A stretch of DNA of 64,000 nt, taken from contig CADFMD010000007.1 of assembly GCA_902835305.1 (NCBI GenBank), positions 69,394 to 133,393 of the forward strand. Direction: 5' to 3'. Positions 24,719 through 33,784 of the stretch are shown here, in pieces; the stretch's first letter is position 1, and the number at the start of each line of letters is the position of its first letter. The notes under the pieces are model-generated. The model was given only the letters and a program-made list of their open reading frames with translations. It was not told the DNA's origin and did no database searches. Made by a program: the position numbers and the translations under genes. The stretch is from Coriobacteriaceae bacterium. GTDB taxonomy: Bacteria > Actinomycetota > Coriobacteriia > Coriobacteriales > Coriobacteriaceae.

Positions 24719-24751
24719 GGGGTGGTCGGGTTATCCGGCCGCCCTTTTTTA
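24719..24751 (+). terminator. Terminator of crr
   Basis: GGGGTGGTCGG pairs with CCGGCCGCCC across a GTTAT loop and is followed by six Ts. Confidence 0.85.
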
Positions 24752-24929
24752 TTGCAATGCGGCGGAACGTTTTATTGCGCGTTGGGCGGACCGGTAAACC
24801 GTTCGGACGTTAAATCGAGCCGACTGCGCCTTTGCTTTGCCGGGGGTGTTCGTTATCGGCTAGTATGGCCTTATTGTTACGACGCGCACCGCGTCGGGAA
24901 GCGCGGTGCCGCTTGTTGGGAGGAATGTC

Positions 24930-25487
24930 ATGAAGAAGAAGCTGCTGCTTGCGCCCCTGATGGCTGTTCTGGTCGCGTGCGTGGTTGTGCTTTCCGGCTG
25001 CGGAGGTCCTTCGGTTGAGGAGCTCATCACCGAGGATCTTACGACGCAGTTTGACGAGGTCAAGAACGGCGGCGACGACTTCCTCGCCGGCCTGGAAGAG
25101 GCCTCGGGCGACGAGTTCGAGCAGCTGGGCATCGATCCCAAGGAGTACGCCAAGAGCTATCTCGAGGGTTTTGACTACAAGATCGGCGATGTGACGGTCG
25201 ACGAGGACAAGGGCACCGCGACTGCCGATGTCACCATTACCTGCAAGTCCATGAACAAGATCGTTGAAGATTTCGCCACCCAGTATCAGGAGAAGATCGC
25301 GGCGCTCGATACGATGCCTTCCGAGGACGACCTGTACAAGATGGCCGGCCAGGTCATGGTCGACGTGACCAAGGCCGCTAAGACCAAGGACACCAAGGTT
25401 ACCTTCAAGTACACCGCCAATGACGATGGCGAGTGGTCTGCTGACGATTCCGCAACCACCGAGATGATGAATGCAATGATGAACTAG
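24930..25487 (+). CDS. Predicted lipoprotein
   Basis: A 185-residue secreted lipoprotein. The signal peptide is KKKLLLAPLMAVLVACVVV and the lipobox LSGC places the modified Cys near residue 23. The mature part is acidic and of mixed alpha/beta character, with a DYKIGDVTVDEDKGTATADVTI strand pair like the DUF4878/DUF5105 fold used by many small lipoproteins. The ATG at 24930 follows GGGAGG. No function can be assigned; it stands alone between terminators. Confidence 0.75.
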   Translation: MKKKLLLAPLMAVLVACVVVLSGCGGPSVEELITEDLTTQFDEVKNGGDDFLAGLEEASGDEFEQLGIDPKEYAKSYLEGFDYKIGDVTVDEDKGTATADVTITCKSMNKIVEDFATQYQEKIAALDTMPSEDDLYKMAGQVMVDVTKAAKTKDTKVTFKYTANDDGEWSADDSATTEMMNAMMN

Positions 25488-25501
25488 GGGAGTTGCGCGG
25501 T

Positions 25502-25680
25502 AGTTCGTTGCGGCGTTTTACCAAACGCCGCAACTGCTCGACGCTGCAAACGCCCCTAAGCGGCAATCTGACGTTCAATTTCAAGGGCGCGACCAGAAGG
25601 TCAGCGCCCTTTCATTTCACGTCACCTTGCTCGCTTAGGGGCGTTTTCGCTGTCCGTCCTCTACCTGCGACGTTGCCATT
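25502..25680 (+). repeat. Composite intergenic repeat with terminator, copy 2
   Basis: It begins with a GCGGCGTTTTACCAAACGCCGC hairpin. AAACGCCCCTAAGCGGCAA (25548-25566) faces CGCTTAGGGGCGTTTT (25632-25647). Inside lies a second hairpin around ACCAGAAGGT with GGGCGC/GCGCCC arms. It probably terminates the lipoprotein gene. Confidence 0.6.
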
Positions 25681-25688
25681 GTTTGACC

Positions 25689-25715
25689 AGTCGTTTAAGA
25701 ACGTCCCCAACGACT
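25689..25715. repeat. AGTCATT family repeat, copy 3
   Basis: AGTCGTT and AACGACT arms carry a compensating pair of changes relative to other copies, and the inner TAAGAACGTCCCC is unchanged. The paired change argues that the fold is maintained. Confidence 0.65.
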
Positions 25716-25763
25716 ACTTTCCGCGCAACGGCATTGCGGCGGCTGGGTTGGGCAGCGCTGGCG

Positions 25764-26432
25764 TTACTCGCCCAGGATCAGCGCCGCGAGCTCTTCCTGC
25801 GTGTCAACCACGTAGTCGGCACCGGCTGCTTCGAGCTCTGCGCGGCCTCGGAAGCCCCAGCTGACGCCCGCGCTCTTAAGGCCGGCGTTGTGGCCGGTCA
25901 GAACATCGACATTCGAATCGCCCACATAGAGCGTGGTTGCCGGATCGGCGCCCAGCTCTTTCATCACATGCAACGTGACGGGTGCCTCGGGCTTGGGCGG
26001 AAATGCGCCCACACGGCCCTGTACCAGCGCAAAGCGATCGGGGCCAAAGTATTTCTCGATAAGCGGGGCTGCCGAAATATGATCCTTGTTGGTGAGCACG
26101 GCAAGCTGAACGCCCGCTGTGCGCAGACGGTCGAGCATCTCAATCGTGCCGGCGTAGGGCGAGGTGTGGTCCTCCTTGTGCTCGCCGTAATAGGCCCTAA
26201 ACTCGGCAAGCGTCTGCTCAAACATACGGCCGTCGCCCGCGTACTCGGCGGGCATAAAGCGCTCGACCAGCTTAAGCATGCCGTTTCCCACCTTGTAGCG
26301 GTACTCGTCCACGGCAAACGTGGGCCAGCCGTGCATCTCGCAGGTGTGGTTGCCGGCGGCCGCCAGGTCCTCGAGCGTGTTGAGGATGGTGCCGTCAAGG
26401 TCAAAGATCACGGTGGAAAAAGCTGCTGCCAT
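25764..26432 (-). CDS. HAD hydrolase, phosphoglycolate phosphatase-like
   Basis: A 222-residue HAD phosphatase. Motif I is VIFDLDGTILNT, motif II LAVLTNK, the Lys is in FPPKPEA, and motif IV is VGDSNVDVLTGHNAG. The helical cap between motifs I and II is that of Gph/PGP subfamily members, so a small phosphorylated substrate is expected. The ATG at 26432 follows GGGAG with good spacing; the longer frame adds 26 residues of non-homologous sequence. It is the last gene of the hyp run, 120 bases after hypE. Confidence 0.8.
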   Translation of the reverse strand: MAAAFSTVIFDLDGTILNTLEDLAAAGNHTCEMHGWPTFAVDEYRYKVGNGMLKLVERFMPAEYAGDGRMFEQTLAEFRAYYGEHKEDHTSPYAGTIEMLDRLRTAGVQLAVLTNKDHISAAPLIEKYFGPDRFALVQGRVGAFPPKPEAPVTLHVMKELGADPATTLYVGDSNVDVLTGHNAGLKSAGVSWGFRGRAELEAAGADYVVDTQEELAALILGE

Positions 26433-26555
26433 GAAAGCTCCCGTCATTGGGTTTAAAACGCACCTCATAATACTGGGCTTACGTGTCTGGCGTGGCTGGA
26501 ATCTGAACATCTCCAGGGTTATCAGGCCATATCGCGCCAGCTGTGCAATTCCGCC

Positions 26556-27590
26556 CTAGCAAATTCTCGGCAGCTGCTCTCCCACGAGCATGTCGAGGAT
26601 GCGGGTCGAGCCCCAGCCGGTGCGCACGCGCACGGCGGGACGGGCACCCTCGGCAAGCGGCAGCACGCGACCGATGATGGCGGCATTCTCGCCGTAGCGG
26701 GCGGCGCGCATGGCGCTCAACGCGGCATCGGCTTGCTCGGCCGGCACCACGGCGACCATCTTGCCCTCGTTTGCCACCTGTAGCACATCGTAGCCGAGCA
26801 TCTCGCAGGCGGCTTGCACGTCGGGACGCACGGGCACGGCATCCTCGTCGACCTCCATGGCAACACCGCTGGCCTGGGCAAACTCGTTGAGTGTGGACGC
26901 CAGGCCACCGCGCGTGGGGTCGCGAAAGCAACGCGTGCCGGGCGCTGCGGCCAGAACGTCGGCAATCAGGTGGTTGAGCGGCGCGGCATCGCTTTCGATG
27001 GTGCTCGAAAACGCTAGGCCCTCGCGTTGGCTCATGATGGCGATGCCGTGGTCTCCCAGTGTGCCCGACACCAGGATGACGTCGCCGGGCCGGCAGTTGG
27101 CACCGCTGAGTGTCACGCCTGCGGGCACCTCGCCTACGCCAGCGGTATTGATGTAGACGCCGTCGGCACCGCCACGCTCGACCACCTTGGTGTCGCCGGT
27201 GATAATCTTCACGCCTGCCTCATGTGCCGTTTCGGCCATGGTCTGCACAATCTGGCGCAGCTTGTCCATGGGATAGCCCTCTTCGAGGATAAAGCCGCAT
27301 GAGAGGTAGCGCACGTTAGCGCCCGAGGTCGCGATGTCGTTGACGGTTCCGCACACGGCGAGTCGGCCGATATTGCCGCCGGGGAAGAACTGCGGCGAGA
27401 CTACAAAGCTGTCGGTCGACATGGCGATGCGCCCGCTCGCGGGCAGCGCAGCGACGCCGGCATCGTTGCCCTCGAGCAGTTCGGGCGACCCAAAGGCATC
27501 CAAAAAGACCTCATCGATGATGCGTTTCATCATCTGGCCGCCAGAGCCGTGGCCCAACAGGACAGTGCTATCGGTGGCAGTACGGGACAT
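26556..27590 (-). CDS. hypE: Hydrogenase maturation protein HypE
   Basis: A 344-residue carbamoyl dehydratase that makes the thiocyanate-bound precursor of the CN- ligands of NiFe hydrogenase. LGHGSGGQMM opens the protein, the AIR-synthase-like ATP site is present, and the C-terminus ends in PRIC, whose last Cys carries the carbamoyl group received from HypF. Length is normal. It follows hypD by 84 bases on the same strand. Confidence 0.95.
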   Translation of the reverse strand: MSRTATDSTVLLGHGSGGQMMKRIIDEVFLDAFGSPELLEGNDAGVAALPASGRIAMSTDSFVVSPQFFPGGNIGRLAVCGTVNDIATSGANVRYLSCGFILEEGYPMDKLRQIVQTMAETAHEAGVKIITGDTKVVERGGADGVYINTAGVGEVPAGVTLSGANCRPGDVILVSGTLGDHGIAIMSQREGLAFSSTIESDAAPLNHLIADVLAAAPGTRCFRDPTRGGLASTLNEFAQASGVAMEVDEDAVPVRPDVQAACEMLGYDVLQVANEGKMVAVVPAEQADAALSAMRAARYGENAAIIGRVLPLAEGARPAVRVRTGWGSTRILDMLVGEQLPRIC

Positions 27591-27674
27591 ATCGAAAACT
27601 CCAATCGAGGACGGAATTATATGGGTGAGGTGCAGCGTCGACCGGCCCGCCGTTCGTTAGAGCGGCGGAACCCA

Positions 27675-28787
27675 TTAGCCTCGGTAGCGGAAATATGCTG
27701 CACAGCTGCCCTCGGAACTCACCATGCAGGGGCCGATGGGATGCTCGGGTGTACAAGCGCGGCCGAACAGAGGGCAGTCGCTCGGCGTAATGCCCCCGCG
27801 CAGCACGTCGCCGCAGCGGCACCCACGCGGCTCGACCGTCGTCTCAACGGGCACGTCAAAGCGAGTGCGGGCATCAAAGCGCGAGAACTCGGGGCGGATG
27901 GAAAGGCCCGAGTTGGCAATCGGCCCCAGCCCGCGCCACGTGGTGTCGCATGGCTCAAACACCTGCTCGACCAGCTGGCGCGCCACGGGGTTGCCGTCTG
28001 CGTTGACGCCACGGCGGTAGGCGTTGTCGATTGCGGGCTGCCCCTCAACAACCATCTGGACCAGCATGCAGATGCCCTGCAGAATATCGACCGGCTCAAA
28101 TCCGGTGACTACGCCTGGGGTCTCGAACTCATCGACCAAAAAGTCAAAGGGGGCTAAGCCCGTGATGGTGGCGACGTGTCCCGGAAGGATAAAGCCGTCG
28201 ATAGTGGTCTCGGGATCGTTGGCGATGGCGCGCAGCGCCGGCGGCGTGGTCTTGTGGGCGCAATAGACCGAGAAGTTCTGGAGTCCGCGTGCATCGGCCT
28301 CCAAAATGGCGGCGGCGATGGTGGGCGTCGTGGTCTCAAAGCCGACGCCCATAAAGATGACCGGGCGATCGGGGTTGTGTTCGGCGATATCGAGTGCATC
28401 GAGTGGGGAGTACACAATGCGAATATCGCGCCCTGCCGCCTTTTGCGCGGCGAGCGAGGTAGACGACCCGGGCACGCGCATCATGTCGCCAAAGGTGGCG
28501 ATGATGGCGCCGTCCATCTTGGCGAGCGCGATTGCATGGTCGATATCGCGGTTGGCGGTAACACAGACGGGGCAACCCGGACCGCTCAGCAGTTTGAGCC
28601 CGGCAGGCATAATGGAGCGAAAGCCATAGCGCCCGATGCTCACGGTATGCGTGCCGCAGACTTCCATAAGGTTGATGCTGCGGCTGCCGACAAGCTCATG
28701 AATACGATCGATGAGCTCGCGAGCCAGCCTGGGGTCGCGAAATGCCGAAAAGTCGATACCGGAGCGCGCCGGCTGTCCGGCCGCCAC
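27675..28787 (-). CDS. hypD: Hydrogenase maturation protein HypD
   Basis: A 370-residue Fe-S protein that, with HypC, assembles the Fe(CN)2CO unit. MEVCGTHT, GPGCPVCVT, GFETTTP and a C-terminal RGCRCGDVLRG block with the cluster cysteines are all present. The GTG start at 28787 overlaps the hypC stop by one base (TAGTG), showing translational coupling. Confidence 0.95.
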   Translation of the reverse strand: MAAGQPARSGIDFSAFRDPRLARELIDRIHELVGSRSINLMEVCGTHTVSIGRYGFRSIMPAGLKLLSGPGCPVCVTANRDIDHAIALAKMDGAIIATFGDMMRVPGSSTSLAAQKAAGRDIRIVYSPLDALDIAEHNPDRPVIFMGVGFETTTPTIAAAILEADARGLQNFSVYCAHKTTPPALRAIANDPETTIDGFILPGHVATITGLAPFDFLVDEFETPGVVTGFEPVDILQGICMLVQMVVEGQPAIDNAYRRGVNADGNPVARQLVEQVFEPCDTTWRGLGPIANSGLSIRPEFSRFDARTRFDVPVETTVEPRGCRCGDVLRGGITPSDCPLFGRACTPEHPIGPCMVSSEGSCAAYFRYRG

Positions 28788-29047
28788 TAGTATGCCTCGG
28801 CCGGATTGCTGGCCAGTTGGTCTTCTTCGGCCAGTTCGGTCATGGCGTTAACGAGCTCGAGCGTTTCTTGCGCTTCCTGCTCGTCGACGATCTGGATGCC
28901 AAAGCCGGCGTGTACGAGAATATAGTCGCCAACCTGCGCCGTCGGTACGAGACGCAGCGAAACGGGGCGCTCGATGCCCATCATGTCGACGGTCGCCTTA
29001 AGGCCGTCGTCGCGTTTGACCACTTTACCGGGAACGGCAAGGCACAT
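28787..29047 (-). CDS. hypC: Hydrogenase maturation chaperone HypC
   Basis: An 86-residue chaperone starting MCLAVPGKV, where the second-residue Cys binds the iron centre carried with HypD. GDYILVHAGF and the C-terminal helical region are typical. It has a good AAGGGGAA ribosome site and is coupled to hypD. Confidence 0.95.
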   Translation of the reverse strand: MCLAVPGKVVKRDDGLKATVDMMGIERPVSLRLVPTAQVGDYILVHAGFGIQIVDEQEAQETLELVNAMTELAEEDQLASNPAEAY

Positions 29048-29178
29048 AATGTTCCCCTTTTATACGTTTTGCGCTGGATAGGCGCCTAATTACCCATCAG
29101 TTGATGGTAGCGCTCGCGGGAGTCACGAGCAAACGCGTTACACCTGTGAGACGGCGGCGCGCAGGCTAGCAAAACAGC

Positions 29179-31647
29179 CTATCGCGATGCTGTCTGCGCG
29201 AGGCGAGCGCGAGCGATGGCGGCCTGACCGTAGGCGATGCAGCCGTCGTTGACGGGCACGGCGTGGGGGGCCAAGACGGCAAGACCGGCGTCTTTGAGTT
29301 CGTGGGTAAGGAGCTGAAGCAAAAGTCGGTTCATGAACACGCCGCCCGAGAGCGCGACGGTGTCGAGGTCTTCACGGACGCAGATCTCGCTTGCGATGCG
29401 GGCCGACGCGCGTGCGATGGTGACGTGGAAGTCGAGCGCGAGCTTGCCGGCGGGCACGCCGGTCCTGATTCCCTCCAAAAGCGCCTCAAAAAGCGGCCTG
29501 GAGTTCAGAACATGGCAGTCGTCCGGACGGGATGATTCGGTTACGGAAAAGCTGGCCATATTGCCGGTGGGGCAGGCACTTTCACTGCTGAACGCGCGCC
29601 AGGCGGCGGCCTCAAGCTCGATGGCGGGTTCGCCCTCGTAGGTTGCCTTGTCGCAGATGCCCAGAATTGCTGCCGCGGCATCAAAGAGGCGCCCCATGCT
29701 GCTGGTACGCGGGCTGTTGATGCCGCGCTCGATCATGGTGGCTGTCACGCTGCGCGTTTGCTCGTCGAGACTGTCCAAAAGCCGAGCGGCACCTGGGTGC
29801 TCGAGCAGGCCGAGCTCACTGAGCAGGGCAAAGGCGTTGCGTCGAGCGTCGCGTACGGAGGCCGCCCCGCCGGGGAGCGCCCAGGTGAGCAAATGCGCGG
29901 CGCGCTCAAAGCCGCCAAGGCTGGCAACAAGAAACTCGCCGCCCCAAATGGTCCCATCGGTGCCGGCGCCGGTGCCGTCAAAGGCGATGCCAAGGACACG
30001 CGTGTCGGTTGTAAGCTGGCCCGCGGCGATGGCCTCGGCCATTACGCTCGCGATATGTGCATGATGGTGCTGCACCTCGACGAGCGGCAGATTGTGCTCC
30101 CGTGCCTGCTCGCGCGCCCACTGGCCCGATAGATAGCTGGGGTGTAAATCGCAGGCCAAGGCGGCGGGCGCCAAGTCAAAGAGATCTTCCAAGCGCGTGC
30201 GCGCGGCGTTCCAGGCATCGAAGGTCCCGCCGTTTTCAACATCGCCGATATGCTGCGACACAAAACAGGTTACCTCGCCGTTCGCCCCTTCACGAGTGAG
30301 CGCAATCGTCGCCTTTTGCTGCGGGCCGCAGGCGAGGATGCAGGGTACAGTGCCGTCGCATGCCGGCAGCGGTAACGGCTGCGGAGCGTATCCGCGGGCG
30401 CGGCGCACGGGCATAACGGCGCCGTCGACCACGCGCACTACAGAGTCGTCGTAGCGCGAGAGGATCGCGCGGTCGTTACCGAGCAACGAGTCGGCGATGC
30501 CGGCGGCAATGAGGTGTTTCCAGGCAAGGTCGTCGTCGGTCTCGATGGGTTCTTCGCTCAGGTTTCCGCTGGTCATGACGAGCGCGTGCATACCGCAGAC
30601 TTCTACCGCGGCAAGCAGCAGATGCTGAAGCGGGGTGTAGGGGAGCATAACACCGAGCTCGGGAAGGTCATGCGCGACGGACGGCGCGAGCGCGAGGGCG
30701 TCGGGGGAATCTCCACTCTCGCAAACGGCACGTCGGCGCAGCAGCACAATGGGGCGAATGCTGCCGGTCAGCAAGCCGCGCTCAACGTCGCTGACATGGC
30801 ACAGGCGTTCAACGTCGGCAAGGTCGCGCACCATAACGGCAAGCGGCTTGTTGCTGCGGCGTTTGCGGCGGCGAAGCTCGGCTACCGCCTGCTCGTTGGA
30901 GGCGTCGCATGCCAAGTGAAATCCGCCCAGCCCCTTGATGGCGACGATACCGCCACCGGCCAGCAACTCAACACAGCGGTCGATAATGGCGTCGCTGGCC
31001 TCGCGTGTGGTGCCGACGGCCGGTGTCGCGGACGAATTCCCGCACGCATTGCCGTTCACAGCCTCGCGCCACGTAATATGCGGCCCGCAATCAAAGCAGG
31101 CATCGGGCTGCGCGTGAAAACGCCGGTCGAGTGGGTCGGCATACTCCGCGGCGCACTTGGGACACATGGGAAAACAATCCATCGAGGTGGCCGCTCGATC
31201 GTAAGGCAGCGAGCGGATGATGGTAAAGCGCGGCCCGCAGTTAGTGCAGTTGATAAAGGGGTAGTGATAGCGTCGGTCGGCGGGATCGAACAACTCGCGC
31301 AGGCAATCGTCACAGGTAGCGATATCGGGCGAGACGAGCGTCGTGTGCGCGGTCTGGTCCTGCGATGCCACAATGCGAAAGCCCTGCTCACCGGCAGCGC
31401 TCCAACCGCCAGGCCCCAAATCCGCAATATCGACTCGCTCAACGCGGGCTGCCGCAGGCGCATGCTCAGAAAGCGCGGCAACAAAAGCATCGAGCGCATC
31501 GGCCGGAGCGTGCGCCTCGATATGCACGCCGTCGCCCGCGTTGAGCACCCATCCGCAAATGCCATGCGCCATGGCCTCGCGATACACAAACGGTCGCATG
31601 CCAACGCCCTGCACAATGCCCGTCACATGAATATGCACATGTCGCAT
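29179..31647 (-). CDS. hypF: Carbamoyltransferase HypF
   Basis: An 822-residue protein that uses carbamoyl phosphate and ATP to carbamoylate HypE. Domains in order: acylphosphatase (residues 1-90; GIVQGVGMRPFV), two zinc-finger repeats (about 105-185; CDDC, CTNCGPR, CPKC, CFDCGPH), a YrdC-like domain (about 215-400) and a Kae1-like domain (about 430-815; VQHHHAH, FDGTGAGTDGTIWGGEF, LSGGVFMN). All are intact. The ATG at 31647 follows GAGGGG; the nine residues upstream of it in the frame are not homologous. A palindromic repeat separates it from nikR. Confidence 0.95.
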   Translation of the reverse strand: MRHVHIHVTGIVQGVGMRPFVYREAMAHGICGWVLNAGDGVHIEAHAPADALDAFVAALSEHAPAAARVERVDIADLGPGGWSAAGEQGFRIVASQDQTAHTTLVSPDIATCDDCLRELFDPADRRYHYPFINCTNCGPRFTIIRSLPYDRAATSMDCFPMCPKCAAEYADPLDRRFHAQPDACFDCGPHITWREAVNGNACGNSSATPAVGTTREASDAIIDRCVELLAGGGIVAIKGLGGFHLACDASNEQAVAELRRRKRRSNKPLAVMVRDLADVERLCHVSDVERGLLTGSIRPIVLLRRRAVCESGDSPDALALAPSVAHDLPELGVMLPYTPLQHLLLAAVEVCGMHALVMTSGNLSEEPIETDDDLAWKHLIAAGIADSLLGNDRAILSRYDDSVVRVVDGAVMPVRRARGYAPQPLPLPACDGTVPCILACGPQQKATIALTREGANGEVTCFVSQHIGDVENGGTFDAWNAARTRLEDLFDLAPAALACDLHPSYLSGQWAREQAREHNLPLVEVQHHHAHIASVMAEAIAAGQLTTDTRVLGIAFDGTGAGTDGTIWGGEFLVASLGGFERAAHLLTWALPGGAASVRDARRNAFALLSELGLLEHPGAARLLDSLDEQTRSVTATMIERGINSPRTSSMGRLFDAAAAILGICDKATYEGEPAIELEAAAWRAFSSESACPTGNMASFSVTESSRPDDCHVLNSRPLFEALLEGIRTGVPAGKLALDFHVTIARASARIASEICVREDLDTVALSGGVFMNRLLLQLLTHELKDAGLAVLAPHAVPVNDGCIAYGQAAIARARLAQTASR

Positions 31648-31670
31648 GCGACACCCCTCATCAAAACCGA

Positions 31671-31741
31671 CCAAAAAGGGACAGGTTTATTTTGGTCGGT
31701 AAAACTTCTAAACCTGCCACAACAAACCTGTCCCTTTTTGG
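31671..31741. repeat. GGGACAGGTTT inverted repeat
   Basis: CCAAAAAGGGACAGGTTT (31671-31688) and its perfect complement (31724-31741) flank a 35-base spacer. A diverged single arm is near 23849-23875. It lies between nikR and hypF and could weaken read-through. Confidence 0.7.
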
Positions 31742-31749
31742 CAGGTGCG

Positions 31750-32262
31750 CTACAGTCCCAGGCTCTGCTTGGTGGCGGCGCACGTGAGCTCGCCGTGCTT
31801 AACGCCGCGCAGGCCCAGCAGACGGTCGGCCAGCTCGTAGACGCGCTCGCCGCGACCCTTGAGCGCCAGAATCTCTAAGCAGTTGTGGTGATCCAGATGC
31901 ACGTGCATGGTCGATACGATCTCGTCGGTGTAGTCGTGCTGCACTTCGTCCAGACGGCGCGTCAGGTCGCCGGTATGGTGGTCGTAGATCATGGTGAGCG
32001 ACCCGATAACATGCTCATCGGGCGTGCGCATCTGCTCCTTGGCGATCGAGGCGCGAATCAGGTCGCGCACGGCCTCGGAGCGGTTGGCCACGTCGCCGCG
32101 GCGCGCGATCTGTTCGTCAAAACGGCGCAGCAGGTCATCCGGTGCGGTAACCGAAAAACGGACCAGCTCGGAGCCGGAGCCACTACAGTGGCAGCCCGCG
32201 TCGCCGTCCGCCCCGTGCGGATGCTCGTGCTCGTATCCGCAGCCGTGCTCGTGTTCGGCCAC
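31750..32262 (-). CDS. nikR: Nickel-responsive regulator NikR with His-rich N-terminal extension
   Basis: A 170-residue ribbon-helix-helix repressor. The RHH domain (about residues 33-75; VRFSVTAPDDLLRRFDEQI and NRSEAVRDLI) is followed by an ACT-like metal domain, where the VQHDY His, the MHVHLDHHNC His pair and the Cys match the square-planar Ni site. The first 32 residues form an unusual His/Cys/Gly-rich extension (H-E-H, E-H-E-H-P-H, C-H-C), resembling nickel-storage tails of HypB or SlyD. GTG is the start, six bases after an 82-codon gene, and hypF follows. It probably controls nickel uptake and this operon. Confidence 0.9.
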   Translation of the reverse strand: MAEHEHGCGYEHEHPHGADGDAGCHCSGSGSELVRFSVTAPDDLLRRFDEQIARRGDVANRSEAVRDLIRASIAKEQMRTPDEHVIGSLTMIYDHHTGDLTRRLDEVQHDYTDEIVSTMHVHLDHHNCLEILALKGRGERVYELADRLLGLRGVKHGELTCAATKQSLGL

Positions 32263-32263
32263 G

Positions 32264-32512
32264 TTACACCAGCTTCACGGAGCCGACGGAGTTGTGGTCG
32301 GCCTCGATGGCCTCTTCGTAGCCCTCGAGCGCGCCGTGGGCCTCGTGCAGCGCGGCCATGGCTGCCTCGAGCTTGGCGCCGATGCGCTCCATGTCAAAAT
32401 TCTCGGTCGCATGCAGTAGCTGATGGCTCCACTCGTGAGCGAGCTCGATGGTGTCGTCGACCTGCTTGACGCTCATGACAAGCTGGCTCATGTTCATTCC
32501 AACATCATGCAT
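32264..32512 (-). CDS. Small helical protein co-encoded with nikR
   Basis: An 82-residue, mostly helical, acidic protein with scattered His and Met. The ATG at 32512 has AGGAG at seven-base spacing, and its stop lies one base before the nikR start, so the two are coupled. It is not recognised. Position suggests a role in nickel or hydrogenase biology, but no motif supports it. Confidence 0.65.
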   Translation of the reverse strand: MHDVGMNMSQLVMSVKQVDDTIELAHEWSHQLLHATENFDMERIGAKLEAAMAALHEAHGALEGYEEAIEADHNSVGSVKLV

Positions 32513-32585
32513 GGAAAATCTCCTTTTGTATGGGGCAGTTCAGTGGTTCAGATTTTACTACGCCCACTCTGTGCGCAGCTGCATA

Positions 32586-32621
32586 AGAAAACGGGTGCGA
32601 GTCTGTGCGACTCGCACCCGT
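32586..32621 (-). terminator. Terminator of trxA
   Basis: Perfect 13-bp arms, ACGGGTGCGAGTC with GACTCGCACCCGT, and a five-base loop. On the minus strand TTTTCTTA follows the stem, 113 bases after the trxA stop. Confidence 0.75.
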
Positions 32622-32733
32622 TCACTGGGGGCTGTTTGTAACTACCATACTATCCGTGGTCACACGCGCCGCACCCGGCAGTCTGGCGAGCGGTGCAAAA
32701 CTGCTCATGGACGGCGGGTAAGTAACAAGCGTA

Positions 32734-33054
32734 TTACAGATGCTTCTCCAGCAGCGCCTGCAGCCTCGCCTTGGGCAGAGCGCCAACCGAGCGGTCAATC
32801 TCCTCGCCGTTCTTAAACACAATCAGCGTGGGGATGCTCATGACGCCATACTTCATGGCCAGGTCCTGGTTGTCGTCGACGTTGCACTTGGCCACAGCCA
32901 ACTTGCCGGCCAGCTCGTCGGCAACCTCGTCTACGATGGGCGAGAGCGAGCGGCAGGGGCCGCACCACGGGGCCCAAAAATCAACCAGTACGGGCAGGCT
33001 ATCGTTGACGACAGCGCCGAAGTTCTCGGGGGTAATCTGCTTAATGTCAGCCAT
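32734..33054 (-). CDS. trxA: Thioredoxin
   Basis: A 106-residue redox protein. The active site is WCGPC (in DFWAPWCGPCR) and the cis-Pro block is MSIPTLIVFKNGE. Length and motifs are standard. The ATG at 33054 has GGAGGT five bases upstream, while the longer frame adds 28 residues without homology. Single gene, with its own terminator. Confidence 0.95.
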   Translation of the reverse strand: MADIKQITPENFGAVVNDSLPVLVDFWAPWCGPCRSLSPIVDEVADELAGKLAVAKCNVDDNQDLAMKYGVMSIPTLIVFKNGEEIDRSVGALPKARLQALLEKHL

Positions 33055-33190
33055 GGTGACCTCCATAATACGACGCGGCTCGGCCGCGTAAAACTCAGTA
33101 CGACCGTGCTTATACCCAGCGGCCCGCAAAGCAACCACTCGCGGGCGGCTCTTTTATATAATGGTGGGCACGCAAACGATTGGAGAGCGC

Positions 33191-33766
33191 ATGCCCACGT
33201 CACAAAGCCAGAAAAAAGAAGCCATCGCTCAGGCGACCGAGCAGGAGCTCGCGTCGCTTGCAGATCGCGGTGTGCGTATCGCGGGCAACGCGTGCTCGCC
33301 GATTGTGCTGGTCAAAGGCGATTTGGATGAAGCCGAGTGCTCGGGCGGCGAGCTGGCCGCCGGCGCGGATGGCGCCGCGTTGCGCAAGGCGCTCGGTGCC
33401 ATCGGATATGCCCCCGAGGATTTTTGTGTGCTGGCAAGCGTCGCCGGCGCGGGCGACGGAGCGGTCGCGGCGGGCGAGGCCCTGACGTGCGACCTGTTCC
33501 GCGAGGCGCTGGAGACCTTGGACCCCGAGGCGGTGCTGCTGCTGGACAACAGTGCGGCCGATGTCATGCGCGAGACCTATGCCGATATGCTTGTGGCAAT
33601 TGATGACTTTGACACCGCCATGCTCAAGCCCGGCCTGGTCGCCCATGTGCAGGGGCGCCGCGTGCTGGCGCTCGACGGTTTTGAGGCGGCGCTCACCGAC
33701 AAGGCCGCCAAGCAGCGCATGTGGGCCTACATTAAGCAGCTGACCCCGGCGGCTGCACCGCTGTAG
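33191..33766 (+). CDS. Uncharacterised protein with a degenerate uracil-DNA-glycosylase-like pattern
   Basis: A 191-residue soluble protein. The order of secondary-structure-like blocks recalls family-4/5 UDGs: a substrate strand (SPIVLVKGDL), LRKALGAIGYAPEDFCVL (compare the LxxILxAIGLxREDVYI block), LETLDPEAVLLLDNSAA (compare IxPKVILALGATAA), and a C-terminal KQRMWAYIKQL. The catalytic GEAPG motif, the Fe-S cysteines and the HPS/HPA motif are missing. If the fold is right, it is not a glycosylase. The start at 33191 follows GGAGAG. Assignment is tentative. Confidence 0.55.
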   Translation: MPTSQSQKKEAIAQATEQELASLADRGVRIAGNACSPIVLVKGDLDEAECSGGELAAGADGAALRKALGAIGYAPEDFCVLASVAGAGDGAVAAGEALTCDLFREALETLDPEAVLLLDNSAADVMRETYADMLVAIDDFDTAMLKPGLVAHVQGRRVLALDGFEAALTDKAAKQRMWAYIKQLTPAAAPL

Positions 33767-33784
33767 CGAGGTTGGCGGCAGCCC

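Noticed and set aside
25488..25763. A small gene between the lipoprotein and the HAD phosphatase.
   Set aside because: The open frames there follow the composite repeat and the AGTCATT palindrome and have no ribosome site.
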